Source of the DNA: Agromyces badenianii
GTDB taxonomy: Bacteria; Actinomycetota; Actinomycetes; Actinomycetales; Microbacteriaceae
NCBI RefSeq assembly: GCF_003070885.1
Contig: NZ_CP028913.1
Coordinates: 2,356,001-2,420,000 of the forward strand
Direction: 5' to 3'
Length of the DNA: 64,000 nucleotides
Positions 10,159 through 19,634 of the stretch are shown here, one piece after another. The notes beneath the pieces were generated by a model. That model worked only from the letters and a program-made list of their open reading frames with translations. It was not told the origin of the DNA and searched no databases. A program made the position numbers and the translations under genes. The first letter of the stretch is position 1. Each line of letters begins with the position of its first letter.

Positions 10159-10176
10159 CCCTCGCCAGCCTCGTCG

Positions 10177-10200
10177 AACGGCCGCCTTCGGGCGGCCGTT
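10177..10200 (+). terminator. Terminator after the Bax-inhibitor-like gene
   Basis: A 10-bp stem AACGGCCGCC with a TTCG tetraloop, followed by CGTGTTTC, 18 bp past the stop codon. It also lies beyond the convergent ldh gene and could act on both. Confidence 0.75.
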
Positions 10201-10236
10201 CGTGTTTCGGCGGCCCTGCGCCGGCGCCCCCCGGGT

Positions 10237-11181
10237 TCAGAGCCCGAGCGTCGCGACCGAGGCGCGAATCGCATCGGCCGACGCCGCGAGCAGGCGTTCC
10301 TCCTCGGCCGAGAAGGGCGTCTCGTCGACCGGCACGGCACCGTCGCCGCCGACGACGCTCGGCAGCGACAGGGCGACTCCGTCGAGATTCCGGATGCCGC
10401 TGAGCACCGTCGAGACCGGCAGCACCGCTCGTTCGTCGCTCAGCACCGCCTCGACGATGCGCGCCCCCGCCAGGCCGATGGCGTAGTTCGTCGCGCCCTT
10501 GCCGCGGATCACCGTGTACGCGGCATCCCGAACCTCGCGGGCGATCTCGTCGAGCTCGCCCGCCGTGAACGGTTCGGCGCCGCGCCACTCGAGGATCGGC
10601 ACCGGCCCGATGCGGGCGTTGGACCACAGCGGGAACTCGGTGTCGCCGTGTTCGCCGACGATGTCGGCGTGCACGCTCCTGATGGTCACGCCGGCCCGCT
10701 TCGCGAGCAGCCAGCGCAGCCGCGAGGTGTCGAGCACGGTGCCCGAGCCGAAGATGCGGTGCGGCGGCAGGCCCGTGATGCGCTGCGCCGCGACCGTGAG
10801 CACGTCGACGGGGTTCGTGACGAGCACGATCACGGCGTCGGGCGCCCGCTCGAGCAGGGCCGGCAGCAGCTCTTCGAGGATGCGCACGTTCGTGCCGGCG
10901 AGATCGAGCCGGGACTGCCCGGGTTGCTGCTTCGCGCCGGCGGTGACCACGATGACGTGCGAACCCGCCACCACGGCGAGATCGGCGCCGCCGTTCACCG
11001 ATGAGCCGGTGAACTGCGTGCCGTGCGCGAGGTCGAGCACCTCGGCCTCGACCTTCTCGCGCGCGATGTCGTACAACGCCACCTCGTTCGCGGCACCCCG
11101 GATCAACGCCGCATAGGCGAGGCTCGTGCCCACGCTGCCTGCCCCGACCACCGTCAACTTCGAGTTCTCGACGACCCCCAT
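10237..11181 (-). CDS. ldh: L-lactate dehydrogenase
   Basis: 314 residues. NAD-dependent interconversion of pyruvate and lactate. The Rossmann motif VVGAGSVGTSLAY, the NAD-binding VTNPVDVLT, and the active-site segment VGEHGDTEFPLWSNA (catalytic His) are visible. The substrate-side loop TAGAKQQPGQSRLDLAGTNV has Gln-Gln-Pro-Gly-Gln, which favours lactate over malate dehydrogenase (malate enzymes usually have Arg there). I chose the ATG at 11181 (MGVVENSKLTVVGAG) over a longer reading because the family begins here; no strong ribosome site is seen. Confidence 0.94.
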   Translation of the reverse strand: MGVVENSKLTVVGAGSVGTSLAYAALIRGAANEVALYDIAREKVEAEVLDLAHGTQFTGSSVNGGADLAVVAGSHVIVVTAGAKQQPGQSRLDLAGTNVRILEELLPALLERAPDAVIVLVTNPVDVLTVAAQRITGLPPHRIFGSGTVLDTSRLRWLLAKRAGVTIRSVHADIVGEHGDTEFPLWSNARIGPVPILEWRGAEPFTAGELDEIAREVRDAAYTVIRGKGATNYAIGLAGARIVEAVLSDERAVLPVSTVLSGIRNLDGVALSLPSVVGGDGAVPVDETPFSAEEERLLAASADAIRASVATLGL

Positions 11182-11244
11182 GCGCCAAGTCTGGCAGCAT
11201 GGGCCGTCTCCCTGCACCTCAACGGATCGCCCGCACCTGGCACG

Positions 11245-11280
11245 ACGAAGGCCGGCACCCGTCGGGGTGCCGGCCTTCGT
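11245..11280 (-). terminator. Terminator of the DUF3817-guaA transcript
   Basis: A perfect 16-bp inverted repeat (ACGAAGGCCGGCACCC) with a GTCG loop lies 44 bp after the guaA stop and just ahead of the ldh start, insulating the two genes. Confidence 0.8.
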
Positions 11281-11323
11281 CAGCGGTCGAGCGGAAGCGG
11301 GCGGGCCGCCTCCGCGGCCGAAC

Positions 11324-12907
11324 TCACTCCCATTCGATGGTGCCCGGCGGCTTCGACGTGACGTCGAGCACGACCCGATTGACCTCGGGAACCTCGTTCG
11401 TGATGCGGTTCGAGATCTTCGCCAGCACGTCGTAGGGCAGGCGCGTCCAGTCGGCGGTCATCGCGTCTTCCGACGAGACGGGGCGCAGCACGATGGGGTG
11501 TCCGTAGGTGCGGCCGTCGCCTTGCACGCCGACCGAGCGCACGTCGGCGAGCAGCACGACGGGGCACTGCCAGATCTCGTGGTCGAGGCCCGCGTTCGTC
11601 AGCTCTTCACGCGCGATCGCATCGGCCTCGCGGAGCAGCTCGAGGCGCTCACGGGTGACCTCGCCGACGATGCGGATGCCGAGGCCCGGCCCTGGGAAGG
11701 GCTGGCGGCCGACGATCGTCTCGGGCAACCCGAGCTCGCGGCCGATCGCGCGCACCTCGTCTTTGAACAGGGTGCGCAGCGGCTCGACGAGCTCGAACTG
11801 CAGGTCTTCGGGCAGGCCGCCGACGTTGTGATGGCTCTTGATGTTGGCCGTGCCCGCGCCGCCGCCCGACTCGACGACGTCGGGGTAGAGCGTGCCCTGC
11901 ACGAGGAACTTGATCGGCTGTCCGTCGGCGGCCGCCTCGGCGACGAGGTCGCGCTCGGCCTGCTCGAAGGCGCGGATGAACTCCCGGCCGATGATCTTGC
12001 GCTTCTCCTCGGGGTCGGTGACCCCGGCGAGCGCATCGAGGAAGATGTCGGCCACGTCGACCGTGATGAGGCGCACGCCCGTGGCGGCGACATAGTCCTG
12101 CTGCACCTGCTCGCGCTCCCCCTTGCGGAGCAGCCCGTGGTCGACGAAGACCGCGGTCAGCTGGTCGCCGACGGCCTGCTGCACGAGGGCGGTCGACACC
12201 GCGGAGTCGACGCCGCCCGACAGTGCCGAGATGACGCGGGCCGAGCCGACCTGGGCGCGGATGCGCTCGACCTGCTCGGCGATGACATTGCCCGAGTTCC
12301 AGTCGGCGGGAATGCCGGCGGCACGGTGCAGGAAGTTCTCGATGATGCGCTGGCCGAACTCGGAGTGCTTGACCTCGGGGTGCCACTGCACGCCGTAGAA
12401 GCGCTTCTCGTCGTTGGCGAACGCGGCCACGGGCGTCGACGCCGTCGAGGCGAGCACCTCGAAGCCCTCGGGCGCGCGCGAGACCGAGTCGCCGTGGCTC
12501 ATCCACACGGTCTGGTCGACCGGCTGCCCCTCGAGCAGGGCGTTGCCCGAGGCATCCGTCACCGTCGCGGCCGTGGCGCCGTACTCGCGGAGCCCGGTGT
12601 GCGCGACCTCGCCGCCGAGCTGCTTCGCCATCACCTGGAAGCCGTAGCAGATGCCGAGCGTCGGCACGCCGAGCTGGAGGATGCCCTCGTCGAGCTTCGG
12701 GGCCCCGTCTTCGTAGACCGACGACGGCCCGCCCGAGAGCACGATGCCGATCGGGTTCTTCGCCGCGACCTCTGCCGCGGTGATCGTGTGCGGCACGATC
12801 TCTGAGTAGACGGATGCCTCGCGCACCCGCCGCGCGATGAGCTGTGCGTACTGGGCGCCGAAGTCGACGACGAGAACCGGCCGCTGCTGGGTGGGCTGAT
12901 CGGTCAC
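11324..12907 (-). CDS. guaA: GMP synthase (glutamine-hydrolysing)
   Basis: 527 residues, full length. It aminates XMP to GMP, the last step of GMP synthesis. The N-terminal class I amidotransferase shows [16 protein letters not shown] (nucleophile Cys) and [13 protein letters not shown] (catalytic His/Glu). The ATP pyrophosphatase domain has the PP-loop [13 protein letters not shown]. The C-terminal dimerisation domain ends with the canonical KPPGTIEWE. The GTG at 12907 overlaps the TGA of the DUF3817 gene by four bases, so the frame does not extend into the upstream gene. guaB and guaB3 lie elsewhere in this window. Confidence 0.98.
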   Translation of the reverse strand: MTDQPTQQRPVLVVDFGAQYAQLIARRVREASVYSEIVPHTITAAEVAAKNPIGIVLSGGPSSVYEDGAPKLDEGILQLGVPTLGICYGFQVMAKQLGGEVAHTGLREYGATAATVTDASGNALLEGQPVDQTVWMSHGDSVSRAPEGFEVLASTASTPVAAFANDEKRFYGVQWHPEVKHSEFGQRIIENFLHRAAGIPADWNSGNVIAEQVERIRAQVGSARVISALSGGVDSAVSTALVQQAVGDQLTAVFVDHGLLRKGEREQVQQDYVAATGVRLITVDVADIFLDALAGVTDPEEKRKIIGREFIRAFEQAERDLVAEAAADGQPIKFLVQGTLYPDVVESGGGAGTANIKSHHNVGGLPEDLQFELVEPLRTLFKDEVRAIGRELGLPETIVGRQPFPGPGLGIRIVGEVTRERLELLREADAIAREELTNAGLDHEIWQCPVVLLADVRSVGVQGDGRTYGHPIVLRPVSSEDAMTADWTRLPYDVLAKISNRITNEVPEVNRVVLDVTSKPPGTIEWE

Positions 12908-13395
12908 TGCTGGGCCTCCACGGTGTCGGAAGAGTCGGTGCGGTCTGAAGTCGCGGCTCCGTCGGCCTCGCGGTGGTCGACGTAGTCGCGCACCTCTCGT
13001 CCGATGCGAGCTTCGAGGAAGAACGAGAGGAACGGCACGATGCCGCCGAGCGCGATGATGATGAACCGGCTGAAGGGCCAGCGCATGAGGCTCCAGAGCC
13101 GGAAGTCGCTGAAGAGGTACACGACGTAGAACCAGCCGTGCGCGATGAGGATGCCGGTCGAGAGGTTGGCACCCGTGCCCGTGGACTCGAGCCCCGCGGC
13201 GGTCTCGATCACGGGGGCGAATGCGAGCACGCCCTGGTCGCCGAACGCGAAGAGCTCGAGATGGAACGCGTACTTCATGATCATCTCGGCACACAGCAGG
13301 AGCAGCATCACGCCCGTGATGACCGAGGCCACCTGATAGAGCTTGAGCGCCCCGCGAATGCGCGGCAGATCGGCGGATTTCGGCTCGAGGGGCAT
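12904..13395 (-). CDS. DUF3817 domain membrane protein
   Basis: 163 residues with about three membrane helices ([62 protein letters not shown]). The [19 protein letters not shown] core is characteristic of the DUF3817 family, which in actinobacteria sits beside guaA. Function is unknown. Its stop overlaps the guaA start, so translation is coupled. The last 30 residues are polar and disordered. Confidence 0.9.
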   Translation of the reverse strand: MPLEPKSADLPRIRGALKLYQVASVITGVMLLLLCAEMIMKYAFHLELFAFGDQGVLAFAPVIETAAGLESTGTGANLSTGILIAHGWFYVVYLFSDFRLWSLMRWPFSRFIIIALGGIVPFLSFFLEARIGREVRDYVDHREADGAATSDRTDSSDTVEAQQ

Positions 13396-13448
13396 GGGAA
13401 CAGTCTACGTGGCGTCGAGCGGGTGCACGGCGGTCCGCATCGACGACG

Positions 13449-14267
13449 TCAGTCGGCGGGTGGGGCCCCGACCGCGGCCTCGCGGGAGGCGGATGCCTCG
13501 GCCTCCTCCTGCTCCTCGCGCTCGCGCTCGCGCTCGACCGCATCGCGCACGAGGCGGTACCAGAGGTAGATCGCGAACCCGGCGAAGACTGCCCACTCGA
13601 TGGCGTAGAAGACGTTGAGCCAGTCGAGCTGCGCCTCCTCCTCGGGCGGCGGCGAAGCGATCGCATCGAGTCCTGCCGGCGGTTCGGCCGCGGTGACGTA
13701 CCCGAAGTAGACGGGCCGGTCGTCGAAATCGGCCCACACGTTGATGAGCTGCGCCACCGCCACCGTCTGCATCGAGAACGGGTCGGCATCGTCGGCAGGG
13801 GCCATCGGCGCCTCGCTCGGCAGGAATCGACCGACGAGCGTGACGGGAGCGGCCGGGTCGACGGAGGCTTCGAACCGTTCGGCGGCCTCGCGCGCAGTCT
13901 CTTCGTCGGGCGCCCAGCCGAGCGCGACCGGCAGCCCTCCCGGCGTGCCATCCGTCACCTCGAGGTGCACGACCGGCCAGTACCCGGCGACGCCGTCGTT
14001 CAGCCGGCCCTCGACGATGACCGTGTCGCCCGGCACGACGGTGCCCGTCACCTCGACGAGCTGCGCGGTCGCGGCCTGCTCGGTCGGCCGGTCGGGTTCG
14101 GCGACGCCTGCGAACGGGCGCACCTCCTCAGTGGGCCGCTCCACCACCACCGATTGCTCGACGGCTCGCTCGAGCTGCCACTGGCCGAGCAACGCGAACG
14201 CCGCCGCGATGCCGAGGGCGAGCAGCAGTGCGAGCACCCATCGAGGGCGCAACATCATCTTGAGCAT
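13449..14267 (-). CDS. SURF1 family protein (cytochrome oxidase biogenesis)
   Basis: 272 residues. Two membrane helices flank a large extracytoplasmic domain: an N-terminal helix ([26 protein letters not shown], with the family GxWQ-type ending) and a C-terminal helix ([23 protein letters not shown]). The central domain has [26 protein letters not shown], like the family segment that carries the conserved VNRGW-type motif. SURF1 helps insert haem a into cytochrome c oxidase. The C-terminal tail is unusually rich in Glu and Arg ([19 protein letters not shown]). It is 53 bp upstream of the DUF3817 gene. Confidence 0.88.
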   Translation of the reverse strand: MLKMMLRPRWVLALLLALGIAAAFALLGQWQLERAVEQSVVVERPTEEVRPFAGVAEPDRPTEQAATAQLVEVTGTVVPGDTVIVEGRLNDGVAGYWPVVHLEVTDGTPGGLPVALGWAPDEETAREAAERFEASVDPAAPVTLVGRFLPSEAPMAPADDADPFSMQTVAVAQLINVWADFDDRPVYFGYVTAAEPPAGLDAIASPPPEEEAQLDWLNVFYAIEWAVFAGFAIYLWYRLVRDAVEREREREEQEEAEASASREAAVGAPPAD

Positions 14268-14876
14268 CAGCCGCCGACGCTTCCGCCAAAGACCCGACGG
14301 ACATCACCCATGCGTCCCAGTCTATGGCGCCGGTCAGCCGACGACCGGCTAGTCCGCTTCGACGATGATCGATCGCGGACGCACACACCGGAGAGCTGGT
14401 GCACGGGTTCTTCGAGCGCTCGGCTCGCCGTCGAGTCCAGTGTTTCCGTACTGTTCATGAAGGCCGAATCGGTGGTTCTCGACGCATCGACGCCGAGGAT
14501 CATTTCCGCCGCAGGGACTTCTCCATCGATGGACGGCATCGTCGAGCGGGCAGATCCCGCGCCCCGCGGAAAGATGCCGCAACGCCGCCCAAGGCTGGAG
14601 CGCGACAAGCGCAGCGACCGGCACCTACAGCCTTGCGCGACGTTTCAATGGTCTCCGCGCCTCTGGCATGCGTCCAGCCGGCCCTCATACCCTCACGGTT
14701 ATGTTCAGCGAATCCGATCACGGCGATGAGGCGAATCCGACTGTGAGGACGTCCGGTGCGAAGCCCACCGCTGCCGTCTGGTGGAGCGCGTTCGGGGGCG
14801 GCCACGCACAGGACCCGTGGGCCGCTGCCAATAGACTGGAGCCCTCAAAGACCTGGAACGGTGGGGGAAGTAGCGC
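14268..14876 (+). other. 609-bp stretch without a convincing gene (boundary of the glycan locus)
   Basis: No reading frame here has coding-like codon use or recognisable protein similarity on either strand. Base composition is less GC-rich than the flanks. It separates the SURF1 gene from the glycan locus and, because the neighbouring genes diverge, must carry promoters for both. A small inverted repeat GCCGGTC/GACCGGC lies at 14329-14349. TAGACT at 14833-14838 could be a -10 element for the dehydrogenase gene, but I see no good -35. Confidence 0.5.
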
Positions 14877-16136
14877 ATGGGCAAGAAAGTCGTCGTCGTC
14901 GGGCAGGGGTATGTCGGGCTTCCAGTCGCGATGCGAGCGGTCGAGGTCGGATACGACGTCGTAGGTGTCGACCTTGACGACGCGCGTGTCGCTGCGTTAC
15001 GAGATGGGATCTCCTTCGTCGACGACGTTTCCGAGGCCACGCTGCAATCAGCGCTCGCGTCTGGCCGTTATATGCCGACGAACGACTATTCAGACAGCGC
15101 AGAGTTCGACATCGCCGTGATCACCGTGCCGACGCCGCTGCACGAGACACTTCCCGATCTGAGTTTCATCGAATCGTCAGCAGCTTCACTCGCAGCGAAC
15201 CTCCGTGCAGGAGCTGTCGTCATCCTGGAGTCGACAACGTACCCGGGTACCACCGAGGAGTTGCTCGTCCCGATCCTCGAGAGCGGTTCCGGCCTCACTG
15301 CCGGCAAGGATTTCTACGCCGGCTACAGCCCGGAGCGCATCGACCCGGGCAACCCGGTCTGGGGCTTCGTCAACACCCCCAAGGTCGTCTCCGGAATCGA
15401 CGCTCCTTCCCTCGAGGTCGTGCAAGGGTTCTACGATTCGCTCGTCGACCGTACGGTGCCAGTGAGCTCGCCGAAAGAGGCTGAGCTGACGAAGCTGCTG
15501 GAGAACACCTTCCGTCATGTGAATATCGCTCTCGTGAACGAGCTTGCCATCTTCGGACACCAGCTCGGGGTCAACGTCTGGGAGGCGATCGACGCCGCCT
15601 CGACGAAGCCATTCGGGTACATGCGTTTCACGCCCGGTCCCGGCGTCGGCGGACACTGCCTGCCGGTGGACCCGAGCTACTTGTCGTGGCAGGTGAAACG
15701 CAAACTCGGCCAGAACTTCCGGTTCGTCGAGCTCGCGAATGATGTGAACGACCACATGCCCGACTACGTCTTGCAGCGCGCCATGCGCATGCTGAACGAC
15801 TTGGGCTCTGCGATTCGCGACTCCCGTGTGCTGCTCGTCGGGCTCGCGTACAAGCGAGACACCGGAGACATCCGCGAGTCGCCCTCGCTTCGACTCATCG
15901 AGCTGCTGCTCGAGTGCGGCGCCCTGGTGAAGGGTGCCGACGGTCACGTCGAAGCCCACCGCTGGCCCGCGCACGTGGAGCAAGCCGAACTCACCTCCGA
16001 GACGATCGATTCGGCCGATCTGGTGATCCTGCTGACCGACCACACAGATTTCGACCTCGAGCTGCTCGGACGCTCTTCGACGCCTGTGCTGGACACGCGC
16101 AACCGCCTTCGCGGTCCGAACGTCGTGCGACTCTAG
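14877..16136 (+). CDS. UDP-sugar 6-dehydrogenase (UDP-GlcNAc/UDP-ManNAc dehydrogenase type)
   Basis: 419 residues. It oxidises C6 of a UDP-hexose(-NAc) to a uronic acid with two NAD. Visible are the N-terminal Rossmann motif VVGQGYVGLPVAMRAVE, the ternary-site KEAELTKLLENTFRHVNIAL, and the catalytic cysteine in GPGVGGHCLPVDPSYL. This class (WbpA/WecC/TviB type) uses N-acetyl sugars more often than UDP-glucose, but substrate is an inference. GGGGGA lies nine bases before the ATG. It heads the plus-strand half of the glycan locus, 16 bp before the flippase-like gene. Confidence 0.92.
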   Translation: MGKKVVVVGQGYVGLPVAMRAVEVGYDVVGVDLDDARVAALRDGISFVDDVSEATLQSALASGRYMPTNDYSDSAEFDIAVITVPTPLHETLPDLSFIESSAASLAANLRAGAVVILESTTYPGTTEELLVPILESGSGLTAGKDFYAGYSPERIDPGNPVWGFVNTPKVVSGIDAPSLEVVQGFYDSLVDRTVPVSSPKEAELTKLLENTFRHVNIALVNELAIFGHQLGVNVWEAIDAASTKPFGYMRFTPGPGVGGHCLPVDPSYLSWQVKRKLGQNFRFVELANDVNDHMPDYVLQRAMRMLNDLGSAIRDSRVLLVGLAYKRDTGDIRESPSLRLIELLLECGALVKGADGHVEAHRWPAHVEQAELTSETIDSADLVILLTDHTDFDLELLGRSSTPVLDTRNRLRGPNVVRL

Positions 16137-16152
16137 GGATCGCATCACCTCT

Positions 16153-17298
16153 GTGCGTCTTCTCCGGATCGTCCTCACGACGGTAGCGGCGGCCGTCGCC
16201 GCAATCGGCATGCAAATCGTCGCGCTCATCTCCCTGGATGCCGCCTCCTTCGGATACTTCTCGATCATCTATCTGGTTGGGGCGTTCGCGCTCTCCGTCT
16301 CACTCTCGGCCGTCAGCGAGGCCTGGGTACGATCGGAACTCGCGGGAACCCTTTCAGATTGGCGATCCTACGCGTCGGTCACGATCTACTTCAGCGGAAT
16401 TGCAGCACTCGTAGCCTCGGCGGTCGCCTTGCTGATACCGCCACTCGCGCCGTCATGGTGGCTGGCGGCGCTTGCGGTGTTCGGCACGGTGTATCGCGCG
16501 AGTGCCCGATTCCACAGCATGCGCTCGGGCCAATGGGGCGGCGTCATTGCCGGAGATGTCGTCGGAATGCTCGCCGTGGTGGGCGCACTCATCCTGATCC
16601 TCACGTACGCGCGAGGGAGCCTCGAAGCAGTCATGAGTGCTTGGGCTCTCGCGTCGATGTCGAGCGCGCTCTGCTCACGCATCGCGGTGCCGATGCCACC
16701 AACGGTCATCGGCACTTGGGTGCGCCGCAATCGTCATGCGATATCGCCGCTGCTTCGTGATTCCCTCGTCATGGATACCGCAGCCATCGGTACCCCATAC
16801 GTGCTGGCGCCGATCTTGGGGGTCGCGAATTTCGGCATCTACCGCGCGGTGTCGAACGTCGCAGCACCGGTGCGCCTCCTTCTGAATCCGATCCGCCCCA
16901 AGCTGTCGACGTTGCCTCTGTCGAAACTGGTCAACCGATCGACCTTGATCGGTCTGCTCGGGCTGTCTCTTGCCGTGGGCGGTATCGCTTCAGGCGCTCT
17001 GCTGTTACTGAATGCGCTAGATCTCGACCTCGGCGCACTCAACGACTTGACGCCGTTCGCTCTTCCGACCGGACTCTTCGTCGCGGGAAACATGCTTGGC
17101 CACAGTTACTACCTCATCGCGCGTCAGCATGCGACTGCCGAACGGATCGTCCGTGCACGTCTCGTGCAGACGCTGCTCGCAGTGGTACTGCCCATCTCGG
17201 GCGCGATATTCGCAGGTCTTCTTGGTGCGATCTGGGCGTACACGATCGCTACCTGCTCGTCCGCCGCGTTCTGGGCGGTCTCAGCTCATCGCTCCTGA
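16153..17298 (+). CDS. Polysaccharide flippase-like membrane protein (Wzx/MATE-like)
   Basis: 381 residues, GTG start, with about ten membrane helices spread over the whole length and few soluble segments. NFGIYRAVSNVAAPVRLLLNPIRPKLS and the pairing of helices resemble oligosaccharide flippases of the MOP superfamily, which move lipid-linked repeat units across the membrane. Similarity is weak by eye and the length is at the short end. It follows the dehydrogenase gene closely and converges with the glycosyltransferase genes. Confidence 0.65.
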   Translation: MRLLRIVLTTVAAAVAAIGMQIVALISLDAASFGYFSIIYLVGAFALSVSLSAVSEAWVRSELAGTLSDWRSYASVTIYFSGIAALVASAVALLIPPLAPSWWLAALAVFGTVYRASARFHSMRSGQWGGVIAGDVVGMLAVVGALILILTYARGSLEAVMSAWALASMSSALCSRIAVPMPPTVIGTWVRRNRHAISPLLRDSLVMDTAAIGTPYVLAPILGVANFGIYRAVSNVAAPVRLLLNPIRPKLSTLPLSKLVNRSTLIGLLGLSLAVGGIASGALLLLNALDLDLGALNDLTPFALPTGLFVAGNMLGHSYYLIARQHATAERIVRARLVQTLLAVVLPISGAIFAGLLGAIWAYTIATCSSAAFWAVSAHRS

Positions 17299-17326
17299 CG
17301 CGACGTGCAGATTCAGTCTGGAATCG

Positions 17327-18367
17327 TCACTCGACATCCATCGCCCTGCACCACTCGCCTTGCCACGCTCGGAAGCTGTAATGCGCTTCGATCGCGCGGC
17401 GACCTGCGACCCCGCGCGCCGCTCGAGCCGTCGCGCTTTCATTGATGACCGTTTCGAGCACGTCGACCCAATCGGACTCCGTTTCGGGGGCCAGACCTTC
17501 GGACAGCGAGAGCACCTCGCGATTCGCCCCAACCGGGCTCCCGATCATCGGCAGACCAGAAGCCCCATACTGCAGGAGCTTGTAGGCACACTTGCCTCGG
17601 CTCCAGGGGTCATCCGGTAGCGGCATCACGCCGAAGTCCGCGGACGCAAGAACGTTCGCGAAAGTCCCGATGTCCCATCCGACGCGGTCCACCATTGCAT
17701 CAAGTGCCCCGAGCGGCGCTTCCCCGGCACTGACTATCGTCAGTCGCAGCCCGTGCGTTCGATGTGCGTGCAAGAGCTCCGCGGAAATCGCTTGGAGAAA
17801 TCGTTCGGTACTGGGAGACCCGATCCAGATGGCGCGAGGGGTCTCGCTCAGATGAAAGTCGGTCTTCATCCGATACTCATTCGGATTGACACAGCTGGGA
17901 ATCACGACGGTGTTGCGATTGAGCTGACTCGCCTGATCCGCCAAGACCGAGTTGCCCGCGATGACGGTGTCAGCCGCCTCCACAGCACGGCGCCAGATCC
18001 TCTCCTTCGGGAACAGCCGTCCTGTGAGCGAAGCTGTCGGCAGGTACAGTGCATCGTCGAAGTCGTAGACGCCAAGGCTCGCAGCAGCCAGAAGATCCCG
18101 CTCAAGCGCGCCACTGCTCAACGGACTTGCTTGACGGGAGAGAAGGAGTCGTCGTCCTCTCATCTCCGATCTCAACCTGCGGAGTCCGGTCTCGGCGACA
18201 GCAACCTCCTTCGGATGCCGCAGCAATGAGCTCGGGGCGTTCGAAGACCCACCCATGTACGTCGCGGAGCGCGCGTCGAGCTCCAACCAATCGAGCCAAT
18301 CGAACACTCGCACTCTCGCGCTGCCGGCGGCTCTCCCGTACGACGTAACCGTGACAAGTTCGCTCAC
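17327..18367 (-). CDS. Glycosyltransferase (GT-B fold, family 4-like)
   Basis: About 346 residues. I chose the GTG at 18367 because GGAGG lies eight bases upstream; a nearby in-frame ATG at 18382 overlaps that site. The C-terminal half has the GT-B nucleotide-sugar region: AIWIGSPSTERFL, LASADFGVMPLPDDPWSRGKCAYKLLQYGASGLPMIGSPVGAN, the last part corresponding to the EX7E-like donor site. The N-terminal half contains YDFDDALYLP. Donor and acceptor sugars cannot be read from sequence. It is the last gene of the minus-strand run, 103 bp after the previous one. Confidence 0.85.
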   Translation of the reverse strand: MSELVTVTSYGRAAGSARVRVFDWLDWLELDARSATYMGGSSNAPSSLLRHPKEVAVAETGLRRLRSEMRGRRLLLSRQASPLSSGALERDLLAAASLGVYDFDDALYLPTASLTGRLFPKERIWRRAVEAADTVIAGNSVLADQASQLNRNTVVIPSCVNPNEYRMKTDFHLSETPRAIWIGSPSTERFLQAISAELLHAHRTHGLRLTIVSAGEAPLGALDAMVDRVGWDIGTFANVLASADFGVMPLPDDPWSRGKCAYKLLQYGASGLPMIGSPVGANREVLSLSEGLAPETESDWVDVLETVINESATARAARGVAGRRAIEAHYSFRAWQGEWCRAMDVE

Positions 18368-18470
18368 CGGAGCAACCTCCATCGCTTGAGCGTTGCCGAT
18401 GCGTCTGGCCGCATCGACGACGCAATCATCAGTAGCGCCGCGGAAAGGTACACGGTGCTGTTCATCCTGG

Positions 18471-19634
18471 TCAGGCTCGTCGGGCCCGTAGGTTGCGCAG
18501 AAACGACTCGGTCTGCATCCAGACCACGTCTCGGGCGTAGCTGGCAACAACGAGCTCACGTCCCGCTTGTCCCATCGCTTTCGCGCGCTCTGGATTCGTC
18601 AGCAAGCGCGCGAGCTCTGCCGCCAGGGAGACTGGATCGCCGACACGCGCGATGCTCCCCGTGACATCGTCGACCACGGAATCGACAGCACCTGTCGCAT
18701 CGGTCGTCACGACCGGTACTCCGCTTGCAGATGCCTCGAGGACGACGTTGGGAAAGCCTTCACGAAATGTCGGGAGGCAGAGGACATCCATCAGGGCATA
18801 GTAGGGCGCGGTGTCTGGAACGTGCCCCAGCACGACCGGAGGGTACCCGCCGGCGCCCAGTTGATCGAGCACCAGGCGCGACTCGGCTTCCTCGACGTCG
18901 CCGATGACGAGGAGCTGATGATCGACACCGTCGTCTGCAAGACGCTTGCAGGCTTCGGCAAGAACCTCGAGGCCCTTGTCCCGCGTCAACCGACCGACGA
19001 AACCGACCGTAGGAACCCCCGCGAGTCCGATCCGTGCACGTTCGGCGCCGGCGTCGCGGAGAGCTGACGGGTCGGCAGGTCGGAATCTCTTGGTATCGAC
19101 ACCATTCGAACTTCCGCGCCCCAGCACCACGACTTGATCGCCCTGGGCTAGGCGCAGATCAATCAGGCGGTCGCGAAGACTCGAACTGACCGCTATCGCG
19201 GTCGTCGACGTTGCGAAGGCGATTCGTTCGAGCAGCGTGTACACGCGACGCGCCAGCCCACGCGTGGTCTCAAGCCGAAGGCCGCGCACATGGTAGACGC
19301 GCACTGGAACCCGCGTGAGCACGGCGGCGACCAATCCGAGAAGGCCCGCCTTCGGTGTGCCCACCATCACGACGTCCGGCCGAATCCGCCGAAGAAGTCG
19401 CACCCACGAAACGAGCGACGATGCATCGGCGAACGGCGCCGGCTCACGAGCCATCTTGAGGGCGTGCGTTGTCACCTCACCCGATGTTCCAAGCTCCGTG
19501 AGCCGTGGACCGGTCGAAGACACGACATGTACCTTCCACCCGTGCGCGCTGAGATACTCCGGGAAGCCGCGCATCAACGACAGCGATACGTCAGCGGTCA
19601 CTCCGAGTACAACGACGCGACGATCGCCGGTCAT
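18471..19634 (-). CDS. Glycosyltransferase family 4 protein
   Basis: 387 residues from the ATG at 19634, which overlaps the TGA of the epimerase gene by one base (TGATG). Signature parts of the family: GTPKAGLLGLVAAVLTRVPVRVYHVRGLR in the acceptor domain, VGFVGRLTRDKGLEVLAEACKRL at the domain boundary, and LPTFREGFPNVVLEASASGVPVVTTDATGAVDSV (donor-binding EX7E). It resembles capsular transferases that add a residue to a lipid-linked primer. The exact sugar is unknown. Confidence 0.92.
   Translation of the reverse strand: MTGDRRVVVLGVTADVSLSLMRGFPEYLSAHGWKVHVVSSTGPRLTELGTSGEVTTHALKMAREPAPFADASSLVSWVRLLRRIRPDVVMVGTPKAGLLGLVAAVLTRVPVRVYHVRGLRLETTRGLARRVYTLLERIAFATSTTAIAVSSSLRDRLIDLRLAQGDQVVVLGRGSSNGVDTKRFRPADPSALRDAGAERARIGLAGVPTVGFVGRLTRDKGLEVLAEACKRLADDGVDHQLLVIGDVEEAESRLVLDQLGAGGYPPVVLGHVPDTAPYYALMDVLCLPTFREGFPNVVLEASASGVPVVTTDATGAVDSVVDDVTGSIARVGDPVSLAAELARLLTNPERAKAMGQAGRELVVASYARDVVWMQTESFLRNLRARRA

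Noticed and set aside
11324..13951. Single 875-codon frame suggesting a guaA fusion to upstream sequence
   Set aside because: The upstream part is out of frame with DUF3817 and SURF1. guaA has a proper GTG start at 12907 in a 4-bp overlap.
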